Origin: Linanthus parryae
Lineage: Eukaryota > Streptophyta > Magnoliopsida > Ericales > Polemoniaceae
Reading direction: 5' to 3'
NCBI GenBank assembly: GCA_023055425.1
Contig: JALGPY010000003.1
Span: 68,742,991-68,806,990, forward strand
Length of the DNA: 64,000 nucleotides
The position numbers were made by a program, and so were the translations under genes. The first letter of the stretch is position 1, and every line of letters starts with the position of its first letter. The notes beneath the pieces were generated by a model that did not search any database, was not told where the DNA came from, and worked only from the letters and a program-made list of their open reading frames with translations. Shown in pieces: positions 38,640 to 48,838 of this stretch.

Positions 38640-39535
38640 CTTTACTATCGTAACAGATAGTTTTTAACAGATCAATTAAGATCGTTGAGTGGTGCGAATT
38701 GCTATCATCGAAGATAGGCTTTATTAGAGAATTGCTTGAGATAGTTTATCGCATAAATTGCTATCGCAGCAGATAGACCTTTAGAAGATCTAGCAAGATG
38801 GTTCTGCAGTTACGTTGCCATCGTAACAGACGGGCTTGGGTGATCAACTAAAATCACTTTGCGTATAAATTGCTATCGTAACAGATAGGCTTAAGAAGAT
38901 CATATAAGATCGCAGTTGCATAAACCGCTATGGTGAGAGATAGGATTTTGATGATCGATTGAGATCGTTTTTGTATTTTGCTGCTATCGTAAGAGATAGG
39001 CTTTGGATGATCACTTAAGATCGCATTTGCATTGGCTGCCATCGTAAGGGATGGGCTTTAAATGATCAATTAAGATCGTATTTGTGTTGACTGCTATCGT
39101 GAGAGATAGGCTTTGATGATCACTTAAGATCGCATTTGCGTTTGGCTGCTATCGTAGGAGATAGGCTTTAGATGATCGATTGAGATCGCGTTTGCTATCG
39201 TAAGAGATAGGCTTTGATGATCAATTAAGATCGCGTTTGTATTTGTTGCTATCGTAAGAGATAGGCTTTGATGATCAATTAAGATCGCGTTTGTATTTGC
39301 TGCTATCGTAAGAGATAGGCTTTGATGATCAATTAAGATCGCGTTTGTATTTGCTGCTATCGTAAGAGATAGGCTTTGATGATCAATTAAGATCGCGTCT
39401 GTATTTGCTGCTATCGTGAGAGATAGGCTTTGATGATCAATTAAGATCGCGTTTGTATTTGCTGCTATCGTGAGAGATAGGCTTTGATGATCAATTAAGA
39501 TCGCGTTGTATAAATTGCTATTGCAGCGAATAAAT
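38640..39535 (-). repeat. Hairpin tandem array, ~54-58-bp units (E2)
   Basis: About 17 units, each with the dyad CTATCgtaagaGATAG and then GATCaattaaGATC. Units from about 39190 to 39520 are almost identical and repeat every 54 bp, so they were amplified recently; left-hand units are diverged. The matching array in E1 shows that the two-dyad unit is an old feature of the family. It lies downstream of pol and close to the end of the second antisense unit. Confidence 0.9.
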
Positions 39536-39592
39536 CATTGTTAACAGTAATAACAAATTAAATAGAGCAATATAAACGGCTAGAGATATGAA

Positions 39593-39676
39593 CTTCTCAT
39601 TTGGGAGAATTCTTTTATTATAACACTCTCATATGGGAGAGATAGGATTACAATCCTCTCATATGGGAGAGGAGAT
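39593..39676 (-). repeat. CTCTCATATGGGAGAG dyad cluster (E2)
   Basis: Two near-perfect dyads (CTCTCATATGGGAGAG and a close copy) and one diverged copy (CTCATTTGGGAGAATTC) lie just after the integrase stop. E1 has the same cluster at 4033-4141. They could be RNA hairpins in the 3' part of the genomic RNA, or protein sites. Confidence 0.75.
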
Positions 39677-39741
39677 TGCGTCAATCATAGCCACATGAGA
39701 CACTAAGCAACGTTATCATAAAACGTATGAAATAAGAGAAG

Positions 39742-42700
39742 TCAAGGATAGTACTTCTTGATCCAGCGCATGTTGACTGAGCTTGGAGTTGAGGTTGTGC
39801 CGTGCAACCTTCGTATGCTGCAGTAGCCACTATCGAAGACTTCTGTGACTTCGAAGGGTCCTTCCCAATTAGCTGCGAACTTTGGGTGAGTTGCTTCTCG
39901 CATGCAGTGGTCAGATGCGCGCAAGACCAGGTCGCCAACTGCGAAATCCCGTCGCTGGACTGTCTTGTTATAGGCGCGAGCGATTCTTTCTTGGTACCGC
40001 TTGTTAGTCCTTTCGGCTTGTTCTCGCTTTTCTTCCAGCAAGACTAAATCATGATCGCGTTGGTTTTCATAGAGTGCATGGAAGGCCAGCCTTGCCGAAT
40101 TAACTCTGACCTCCGCAGGTACTACAGCTTCGGCCCCATAACATAGTAGAAATGGCGAGGCCCCTGTGGGTGTCCTTGGAGAAGTTCTGTAGGCCCACAG
40201 AGCTATGTTAAGAGAGTCGGCCCACTTCTTGTGGTCATCTGCGACCATCTTGCTCAGAATTCTCAACAGCGTTTTGTTAGTCGCCTCGGCTTGTCCGTTT
40301 CCCTTTGGATAATAGGGGGTGGAGCATATCTGCCTGACATTGTACTCCGCGAGTTTTGTAGCTACCTGGCGATTAACAAAAGGAGTACCGTTATCTGAAA
40401 GAATGGTATTTGGGATTCCGAACCTGCATACGATGTTTTCCTGGATGAAGTTAACCACAGCCAGCGCGTTTGCCGTCTTTAGTGGTATTGCTTCCACCCA
40501 TTTGGTGAACAGCTCGGTTGCGGTGAGAATGAAATGGTTCCCATGTGACGTTGGTCGGATGGGGCCGATGAAGTCCAAAGCCCATGTGTGAAATGGCCAT
40601 GGCGTCCCTAATGCATGTAGATCCACGGCGGGAGCGTGCACTAGGTTCCCTTTGAATTGGCAATCTTGGCAGCGTCGCACCTTGGTGCGGCAATCGACTT
40701 CCATCGTGGGCCAGAAATATCCGATTGAGAGGAGTTGTCTGCATAATTTCGCACCTCCCTGGTGTTCCACCTGATGAGAAAGGTCCATGACTTCTTGTGC
40801 TTCCCTGCCGTCTAGGCATCGCAGCAAGTTGCCCTCGTGACCTCTTCGCCAAAGCAGGTTTTCCTGAACCACATATCGAGACGCTTTCCTCTTCAATTTG
40901 TCGGCTTCTTTTCTCGATTCGGGTACGGTGCCCTGGGTGAGGAATTCAAACAATGGCTTCCTCCAATCTGTGTCGTCATCGGTTAGAGCGATGAGTAGAG
41001 AATCTTTGATTAGTGCGCAACTTTCGCACTTCCCTTGTATCAGGGCTGCAGCTGTTGACATGCTTGGCCAATGAATGCCATATCTCTGAGCTTTCCTGTA
41101 GATTGACACCTCGCTTTCTCCGCAAGCGTGTTGGTGAATCTTTTCTAACAGCTGTTGTCCCTCTTGCTCGGAGACACATCGCATGAGTATTCCTCCAGGA
41201 CCCTTGTAGTAAAGGGTGTTGTCGTGGATGCAGTATCCTTTCGTGAGTGCCCAGCTTTCGCTGCTGGTGCCTTTCGCAATAGCTTGCAGGATCGCTTTTC
41301 GCCAGTCTGCGTCATCCATGTGTTCGTCGTCGCACACATCTTCTGTTAATGCCGACGATGTTCGCACTTCGATGGAAATCCTCGCGGGGCATTTGTCTAT
41401 GCTGACCTTAGATCCCAGAGTTGCTAAGGCGTCTGCATGCCTGTTGTCCGCTCGGGGCTTGTGCTCGTATTTCACGTCGCAGAATTGCTGCATCAGCTTT
41501 TGCACTAGGGTGCGGTATGACAGGAGGTTGATCTCCTTTAAACCATATTCGCCCGAGGCTTGCTTAACAATCAGTTTGGAATCTCCCATGACTGTTAAGT
41601 TGCTCACCTCCAAAGCTTTCGCCGCACGGAGCCCCGCGATAAGAGCCTCGTATTCCGCCTCGTTGTTCGTGACTGCGAAGTTGAGTTTTGCGGACATCTG
41701 TATGACTTCCCCGTCTGGCTTTGTCAAGACTATCCCGATGCCTCCGCCTTTTCTGGTTGACGAACCGTCGAAGTGGAGGGTCCAATAGGGCACGTCGATC
41801 GCGTAGATTTCTGGGCCTTCGAGCTCTTCCTCGATCATGGGTTCGTGGCTGTTGTCGGGAAACTGTGCCAACAGATCTGCTACCGCCTGCGACTTGATTG
41901 CTCTCGGTTTTACGCATGTGATATCCTATTGAGAGATGGTCATGTACCATTTCGCCAATCTCCCGCCCGGAGTAGTGTGAGTTAGCAGGTATCTTATGGG
42001 GTCGCTTTTGGTGACCACCACTACTTTGTGCGATGCAAAATAGTGTCTCAACTTCTCTATTACGAAGAATAAAGCAAGGCAATGACGTTCGATGTCTGTG
42101 TACCTTGATTCAGCGGGCTGCACAATGCGGGAGATGTAATAGATGGGCCTCTCTTGGCCCTCATACACCTGAGCCAAGAGTGCTCCTATAGATTTCCTTG
42201 TCGATGTAAGGTATAGCAGAAGCGGTGATCCCAGTTGAGGTGCGATCATTATCTTTGGGGATGTGAGTAGCTCCTTTAGCTTTCCGAATGCGGCTTCGTG
42301 ATCAGGAGCCCAGTTGTACGCGGCGTCCTTCTTGAGAAGAGTGCTGAAACAGCATGTGATTTCGGCGATTGCTGGGATGAATCTCCGCAGATATGACAAT
42401 TTTCCCAAGAATGTTTTCAAGGTACTTTGGTTGTGAGGTGGCGTCATGCTGGTGATGGCTGACACTTTCGCAGGGTCAGGCTCGATCCCTTGGCGATGGA
42501 CCCCGCATCCCAAAAACTTCCCCGAGGTCACGCCGAATGCGCATTTCATGGGGTTCATTTTCAGTTGAAAGCTCCTTCATCTGTTGAACACCTTTCGCAG
42601 GTCTGCAAGGTGATCTGCTTCATGCTTGGATTTGACTACCAGGTCATCCACATAGAATTCCACTTCTTTGTGCATCATGTCGTGGAATAGAGCCATCATG

Positions 42701-43479
42701 GCCCGCTGATAGGTTGCGCCTGCGTTCTTAAGACCGAATGGCATTACCGTGTAGTTGAATACCCCCACGGGAGTGATGAATGCAGTTTTCCTTGCATCTT
42801 CGGGATCCATCTTGATTTGATTGTACCCGCTGAAGCCGTCCATGAAACTGAACATGCGATGGCCTGCCGTTGAATCAATGAGCAAATCGATGTTAGGCAG
42901 TGGGAAATCGTCCTTAGGGCAGAAGCGATTGAGATCTCGGAAGTCCACGCAGATGCGGAGCTGTCCGTTCTTCTTCACCACCGGCACGATGTTGGCCAAC
43001 CATGTGGGATGGTGATTTGGCTCTATGAACTTGGCGTCTAGGAGTTTGACAATCTCCTGCTTGATCTTCACGTTGAGCTCTGGCCTGAAGCTTCTGATGC
43101 TTTGCTTGACCGGTTTAGACCCTGGGATGATGTCTAAACGGTGCATGGTGATGCTCGTGTCCAGACCCGGCATCTCATCATATTCCCATGCGAACACGTC
43201 CTTGTATTCAGTTAGGAGCTGCAGCAGTCCTTGTTCCTCTTCGCTTGTGAGGTCCGCACTCAGGAAGACTGGCCTTTTCTTTTCCTCGTTCGGGCTGAGG
43301 AACACTTCCTTTAGCTCTTGCTTTTGTGGTCTTGGCCTGTCTTCCATGCATTCGGGCGCTTCTTTGAGTTTCTCGTCTGGAGTGCCCTGTGTTGGCTCTT
43401 CCGTCAGCGCAACTTGCTCGATTTGATTGATTTGCCCAGGGACACCCTCATGCCCGTGTGAGGACATCCCCGCGCACCT
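39742..43479 (-). pseudogene. pol polyprotein: RT, RNase H, aRNase H, integrase (E2)
   Basis: One frame in register with gag, ending at TAA 39742-39744. Domains: RT about 43250-42450 (FAWEYDEMPGL, FYVDDLVVKS); Ty3 RNase H about 42300-41990; archaeal-type RNase H about 41800-41430 with its D/E/D/D residues (HFDGS, NNEAEYEA, GDSKL, RHADAL); integrase zinc region about 40770-40640; DDE core about 40590-40290 (LDFIGP, SDNGTPF, GNGQAEATN); C-terminal region with NWEGPFEV. Two nonsense codons, TGA 42577-42579 and TAG 41926-41928, occur where E1 has sense codons. No frameshift was seen. The dual RNase H is a Tat-lineage mark. Confidence 0.93.
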
Positions 43480-46092
43480 TCATATGCGATAGCATTTCCT
43501 CCCGTTGGCGTAGAAGCTCTCTATCTCCTTACCCTCGGGGTCATGCTTTGCAATCCTCTTCAGAGTGTACACATTCTTCCGATGATATGCGATGCGCGGC
43601 GCCTCTTCGTATGTAGGCGGCTTTTCCTTGGCATCTCCCCTTGTCACCATCACGCCCGCAGGTGACTGGTCCTTGATGTCCTCCCAGAGAGGTAAAGGAG
43701 TAGGGTTGAATGGTCCGGGTGTTTGCTCGTCCGCCATCTCGGTGAACCACACCGCCTCGCTGAGATGTGCTTCGTCCAAGTTGAACGGGTTAGTTGAGGC
43801 CGGTATCTCGACAATCCTGTCGCTCCAGATAGCTTTCATCACCTGGTGAGCCGTCGAAGGGATTGCGTCAAAGCGATGAATCCAGGCCCGACCTATGATC
43901 ATGTGATATGTGGTGTTCGCGTCTATGACATAGAACTTCGCCGAGCACTTGATTTTACCAATTTGAACGCCTAGGCGGATCCATCCGATCGTCATCCTAG
44001 AATCGCTTCCGAATCCCACCAGCGGGGATGGACGCTTGACTACCTTGTGCTCGGGGATCCCTGCTAGCTTCAGTGTGTGGAGTGGAACAACATTTACCGC
44101 TGCTCCTCCATCGACGAATGCTCGCTTGAATTCGACGCCGTTGATGATGGCGGTCACATACAGGGGCCTCTGGTGGCTCGCATCTGTCTTCTTGTCGCTG
44201 GCAGAAAAGGTCATAATCTTTTCTGTGGAACGGGACGCCCTGATGACTTTCCCGTTGGAGACCACGAGGTCCTCCTCATAGTCCTCTGCTACCCTTAAGA
44301 TTGCTTTTGTCATATCCGTTCGGCATTTTTCGGAGAAGTTCATCTCGTTGAAGAATTTGTCGAAGCCATGCGACCCTTTCATGCGGTCGGCACGCTCATC
44401 CTCCGTGTCCATGCTGTAGTCTTCATCTTCATGGACTTCAGCAATGATGGGCAGATCATCCTCTCCGACTTCTTCCAAGTCCACTATCGAGATCATGGCG
44501 ACCTCTTTGCCCTTTGAGCCCGAATCTGTATGGGCAGGCAGCGGGTTGTTGCGCACATCGTTCCGGTGGTCGCTGACGATGAGTTCACCGTTCTTCATCT
44601 TCTGATCGAACGCGAATCTGAGCTTCTTGCACTCGGCTGTGGGGTGCATGACCTTGCCGTGGTATTCGCACCACTTAGGGTCCCTCGTCATCTCCTTGGA
44701 GGGTGTTTTCTCGAGCGGTGGCAGGACGCCGTCCTTGCGCCACTGTCTGCAGAGATCGCTCGCTTCCTCCACCGAGCATGGCAGAGGCGGTGCGTCGAAG
44801 TTTGTAACTTTTGCTTGCTTCTGGGGCGAAACTGTATTGACCTCAGCTTCGCGTCCCCGCTTGTAGCCAAATCTGCCGATCTTGTAGGTGGTGCCGCTCG
44901 CAGGTCGTTCTGGAGCGCTCTTCTTTCTCTGTCTCTCGACAATGGGCTCAATGTTCATCGTGCATTCGATGAGCTTTGAAAACGTAGGTGTTTGCAAATT
45001 GATCAGCATGCTTTTGTATTCATCTCGCATGCACTGCAGGCATATCTTTACGAGCCGGCTTTCGAGCATTGGATCCTTGCACTCCAAGGATTTCGCTCTG
45101 AATTTCTTGATGAAAGTGATTCCATCTTCCTCGCGTTTCTGATACATCCGCGAGAGATGGATCATCGTCACCTTTTCTTCCATCTGGAAGAACTTGGTAT
45201 AGAACTTCTGGACCATGTCGTCCCAAGTTTTCACAGATCCGGCCTCCAATGTTCGGTACCATTTGTATGCTACATTCCCAAGAGTTTTTGGGAATTCTCG
45301 CATCAGCAGCTTGGGATCGGCTCCGTATGGACCCATGACATCGATGAAACGCATGACATGCTCATGAGCGTTTCCATTGACGTCCTCGAACTTATCCCAT
45401 TTGGGAGCCTTGTACCCCGCCGGGTTAGGCATGAGATAGATCTCTCGTGGAATGGGTGGATCGTTGTCTAGCTTCGGGATGATGGTATCCGCGAACGACT
45501 GATGAGCCAGGATGGAGTCCACGCGCTTCTGCAAAGACGTCATGCATTCTGGAATGCTTCCCTCGGTAGTTGGCGGAGGGGTTGCCGTAGGCGGTGGCGA
45601 CACATATGCCGCCGGAGGATTGGGAGTGTATTGACTACCCGCGTTTCCCCAGATTGTCGCTGGTGGAGGCAGAGTGTACTGCAGAGCTGGGTTGGACGCC
45701 AAAGCCGGGGGCTGAGAGGCGTGAGCAGCAGGGGGCAGCATTTGTGCCGTTGACCCTTGGACCGAAGGCAGCTGCGTTGCTGACGGTGGAGTTTGCAGAT
45801 GAGGGTTGGGAGGCGTGACTGACACTCCCAATCCTGGAGCGGTAGGGGTTCCTCCTCCCTGAGGGATAGCGGTGGCCGGTGGGGGATTTGGCGCAAGGGT
45901 GCCCAGAACGGCCAAGATCCGTTCTAACTGCGCAGACTGAGACTTGAGAGCTTTTGCCTGACTTTGGACAGTGGCGTCCAAAGACTCTAAAGTTGGCGCC
46001 TCGCCGGGAGTCGTCGGAGTACGGCGAGCCTCGTCTCCCGAGGGAGTTTCGGTGGAAGGCGATCGGTTGCTGACATCGTCCTCCTGAGACAT
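43480..46092 (-). CDS. gag-protease polyprotein, 870 aa (E2)
   Basis: ATG 46092 (MSQEDDVSNRSPS), TGA 43480-43482; uninterrupted. Residues ~75-185 are Pro/Ala/Thr-rich. The retrotransposon gag domain is at about 230-380 (AYKWYRTLEAGSVKTWDDM, FYTKFF). A Tat-type CEYHGKVMHPTAEC knuckle is near 480. The aspartic protease fold near 640-770 has DGGAAVNVVP in place of the common DTGAS, as in other Tat/Ogre proteases. It forms the virus-like particle and processes the polyprotein. Pol follows in the same frame after the UGA, so pol must come from readthrough, reinitiation or splicing. Confidence 0.93.
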   Translation of the reverse strand: MSQEDDVSNRSPSTETPSGDEARRTPTTPGEAPTLESLDATVQSQAKALKSQSAQLERILAVLGTLAPNPPPATAIPQGGGTPTAPGLGVSVTPPNPHLQTPPSATQLPSVQGSTAQMLPPAAHASQPPALASNPALQYTLPPPATIWGNAGSQYTPNPPAAYVSPPPTATPPPTTEGSIPECMTSLQKRVDSILAHQSFADTIIPKLDNDPPIPREIYLMPNPAGYKAPKWDKFEDVNGNAHEHVMRFIDVMGPYGADPKLLMREFPKTLGNVAYKWYRTLEAGSVKTWDDMVQKFYTKFFQMEEKVTMIHLSRMYQKREEDGITFIKKFRAKSLECKDPMLESRLVKICLQCMRDEYKSMLINLQTPTFSKLIECTMNIEPIVERQRKKSAPERPASGTTYKIGRFGYKRGREAEVNTVSPQKQAKVTNFDAPPLPCSVEEASDLCRQWRKDGVLPPLEKTPSKEMTRDPKWCEYHGKVMHPTAECKKLRFAFDQKMKNGELIVSDHRNDVRNNPLPAHTDSGSKGKEVAMISIVDLEEVGEDDLPIIAEVHEDEDYSMDTEDERADRMKGSHGFDKFFNEMNFSEKCRTDMTKAILRVAEDYEEDLVVSNGKVIRASRSTEKIMTFSASDKKTDASHQRPLYVTAIINGVEFKRAFVDGGAAVNVVPLHTLKLAGIPEHKVVKRPSPLVGFGSDSRMTIGWIRLGVQIGKIKCSAKFYVIDANTTYHMIIGRAWIHRFDAIPSTAHQVMKAIWSDRIVEIPASTNPFNLDEAHLSEAVWFTEMADEQTPGPFNPTPLPLWEDIKDQSPAGVMVTRGDAKEKPPTYEEAPRIAYHRKNVYTLKRIAKHDPEGKEIESFYANGRKCYRI

Positions 46093-46112
46093 GGTTGCTT
46101 TTGCTGGTAAGT

Positions 46113-46130
46113 CTCACGTCGGGTTCACCA
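46113..46130 (-). promoter_or_regulatory. Primer binding site of E2
   Basis: Minus strand TGGTGAACCCGACGTGAG begins three bases after the LTR. It has the TGG start expected for tRNA priming, but I could not assign the tRNA with confidence; it is not the initiator-Met type. Confidence 0.65.
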
Positions 46131-46133
46131 AAA

Positions 46134-46761
46134 TGTGCACAAGAGATTCCGGCAGGGAGACCTCCGTGTACACCGTGCGTAGTGGATCAGGGATCGCACA
46201 GGAAGAATAGGGGTGTGTGTAGGGAGAGAGTAAGTCAGTAGCAATGTCTGAGAGAGAGACAGAGGTTTGGCAGAGCTTCCGCGTATGGCAGTGTGTCCTT
46301 CTTTGTATGGAAAGGTTAACGATATATATATATACTGGAGAACGTGACCGTTGTAGTGTGGTTAATGCGCCCATTAATGGCTGCTTAATTAGCTTAACCA
46401 TAACGGCACGTTCGTCCGAGTATATAGGAACCGTTAGAGCACGTGGTGCGCGAGTACCGGAACCGTTACGAGGTTGACCGGGTTTGACCGGATTGACCGG
46501 GTCTAGGGAGCTCGTGCCATAGATCTCTCAAAACAGTTACTAAAGGTCGCGCGCGGGCTTGGCTCGCACGCGACATGGCTTACTCTAGCCTCCAAACCAC
46601 TAAGTCCCTACAAGTCCCGTGCAGTGGTATGCGAGGGCTCTGTCTCGCAGCCCCCACATGGATCAGCTCGGCTGGTGATCCTGTGTGTGTGGAGCACAAT
46701 ATGGTGTGCTGGATGGTTGCCACGTGGCTAAGATCTGTCATGTCAGAAAGCGGTATCTACA
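46134..46761 (-). repeat. 5' LTR of E2 (628 bp)
   Basis: In element orientation it runs from TGTAGATACCGC at 46761 to CTTGTGCACA at 46134. A TATATATATA stretch at about 46320-46334 is the likely promoter TATA region. Confidence 0.95.
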
Positions 46762-46766
46762 ATAGG

Positions 46767-47079
46767 TTAAATGCCAGATTCATCAAATGGATGAGAAATG
46801 CAGAGATGAATGGAAAAATTTATGTTGTTGATAGTGTAAAGATTTGTTCTTGGTTTGATTTGGTTTGGTTTGAAGCTATCATCACAAAGATCTGTTTTGT
46901 AAATTTTTGTTCATACTGGTTATGTTGTAGATTAGTTAATAGCAATAGATGGAGAGAGAGATTAATCCTGGCACATAGGGTAATTACTGGAAAAATACAA
47001 GGGTAATATTGACTATTTGCACCGTTTTTAATAAAGCAATTCCACCTATTTTTTCAAGAAATGGGTCGGACGGAGGGAG
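46767..47079. other. Right end of the split inverted-end element
   Basis: Continues the pre-insertion sequence after the ATAGG duplication and ends in the reverse of CTCCCTCCGTCC. TGATAGTGTAAAGATTTGTTC near 46830 echoes TGATAGTGTAAAATTCTGTTC near 31562, a short internal repeat. No ORF is supported. Confidence 0.6.
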
Positions 47080-47081
47080 TA

Positions 47082-48710
47082 TGTCTATAGTTCTACATAA
47101 AGTACATAATATATTCTAAATTTAACAAAATTCGAATATTAATCAGTGAAAAATCTATTGAAAGAGTAACCACTCTTTATTAGCAATAACAAGTTTACAT
47201 CTAAAATTCATATATCAATGTTATCTATTGAGCGTTTTATTGTACAATTATATATAATTTATAGTAATTTTCTTTGAGATATTAAGATGAATTTGTTTAT
47301 AACTTTTCTTATTGGTTGTAAAATTACATCAGAAAGTCATGAATGAATATTCATGACAAATTGACTACACTAAAATATTGAAGTGAATCATAATTGCTCA
47401 TGAGTTACAAAAATAAAGAGCATCAGTAAAAATACTGATGACAGAGCATAAATAATAGTGTACAATAATATTACATGAAAACGTGTGCATTAACACTACA
47501 ATTAAATAATCAGTTAGTATTTATGTTCATGTTACTTGCTAAAGGTTAGCATCGGTGTCAAACCTTAAGAGTTGGTGTACGATTGTTGTATTTCTTAAGA
47601 AATTAGTACTTTTATTTACATATATTTAAATGAATAAAAGTAAAAATTTATATGTGACATATGTCTATTCTTATACATAAACTACATAATATTCTAAATA
47701 CAATAAAATTATAATATTAAGAGTAATCAGTCAAGAATCTAATGAAAGAGTACCACTCTTTATTAGCAATGAGAGGATTACAAGTAAAATTCCTATATCC
47801 ATGTTATTTATTGAGCTCATTCGTGTACAATTATATATAATTTATAGTAACTTTTTTGAGGTATCAGGATGAAACTGTTTATAACTTTTCTTATTGGTAG
47901 TAAAATTACATCAGAAAATCATGAATGAACATTTATGACAAATTGATTATTACTAAAATATTGAAGTGAATCATAATTGCTCATGAGTTACAAAAATAAA
48001 GAGCATCATTAAAATCATGATAACAAAGCAATATGTGTTTGTTTGTGTCAATTTTAATTTTTTTTATTGAGGATTTGTTTTGTCGTCAACCGGGTTTGAA
48101 CCCGGGACCTCATGCAGGGGTTTGCAACGCTCTACAACTTGAGCTACCACCCTAGCTGCTGTTTGTGTCAATTTGTCATTAGTTTATTTGTGTAAATAGA
48201 CATGTAAGATGAAAAATATTATATTGCTAATATTTTTTAAAAGACAAGTGGCAACATGTGGTTTTACGTTGGGACTGTCCTGTTTTTACAGTAATTTTTT
48301 GAGGTATTAAGATGAAATTGTTTATAACTTTTCTTATTGATAGTAAAATTACATCAGAATATCATGGACGAACATTCATGACAAATTGACTATTACTAAA
48401 ATATTGAAATGAGTCTTAATTGCTCATGAGTTACAAAAATAAAGAGCATTGATCATTAAAATCTTGATGACAATGCAATATGTGTGTGTTTGTGTCTATT
48501 TCTCATTGGTTGATTTGGGTAAATAGACATGTAAGATGAAAAATGTTATACTTCTAATACTTTTTAAAAGACAAAGGACAACGAGTGGTTTCACGTTGGA
48601 CTTTCCTGCTTTTATATATTATATAAGATAAAAAAATGTCTTGTACTAAAAATGCATGTTGTAAAATAAATAAATAAATAAGTTCATAGGTGTGTCAGTT
48701 CTTTATTCTA
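47082..48710. repeat. AT-rich three-copy repeat
   Basis: Similar blocks recur at about 47262-47440, 47843-48015 and 48290-48450 (shared GTTTATAACTTTTCTTATTG, ACATCAGAA..TCATG, TTGCTCATGAGTTACAAAAA), and larger units (TGTCTAT...) start at 47082 and 47662. The 14040-14230 flank belongs to the same unit. No ORF. It provides paralogous empty sites for two insertions. Confidence 0.75.
48055..48160 (-). mobile_element. tRNA-derived SINE
   Basis: On the minus strand GGTGGTAGCTCAAGTTGTAGAG is A-box-like and GGTTCAAACCC is B-box-like, followed by a T/A-rich tail. It is flanked by GTTTGTGTCAATTT at 48041-48054 and 48161-48174. The related repeat copy at about 48486-48500 has one such site and no insert. 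It does not fold as a full tRNA and has target duplications, so it is a SINE. Confidence 0.75.
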
Positions 48711-48838
48711 ACCAATCTTAGGGATTTTTTTTTTTTTTGAGAAACCAAGACTTTTTATTAAATCAAAGACTCGGAATTGTCAAACGACTCAGCATCTGTC
48801 TTTATGACATCTGTTAGCCACTCGGGCGTTACATCTAT

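Larger units (their letters stand above)
31590..46761 (-). mobile_element. Complete Tat-lineage Ty3/gypsy element E2 with antisense genes
   Basis: 15172 bp, gag-pol on minus. LTRs are 46134-46761 (5') and 31590-32215 (3'), with target duplications ATAGG at 31585-31589 and 46762-46766. Element order: 5' LTR, primer site, gag-protease, UGA, pol (RT, RNase H, aRNase H, integrase), CATATG dyads, hairpin array, second antisense unit, six-exon antisense PMD gene, polypurine tract, 3' LTR. The LTRs differ by about five substitutions and one 2-bp TA indel by eye, so the insertion is recent. Four stop codons beyond the conserved UGA are visible: two in pol and two in the PMD gene. Confidence 0.95.

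Noticed and set aside
38640..39535. Regular spaced repeats that could look like a CRISPR array
   Set aside because: The repeats are contiguous dyad-bearing units without unique spacers, inside a plant retrotransposon, and a related array exists in E1.
39802..41788. Plus-strand ORFs opposite pol in E2
   Set aside because: They are shadow frames of integrase and RNase H, not conserved in E1 as independent frames.
43480..46092. Large plus-strand ORFs antisense to gag, such as 44530-44979 and 44992-45471
   Set aside because: They are shadows of the gag-protease frame; no domain or start context.
48080..48155. A tRNA gene on the minus strand
   Set aside because: A- and B-box-like sequences are present, but the arms do not form a full cloverleaf, and a 14-bp target duplication plus an empty paralog show a SINE.
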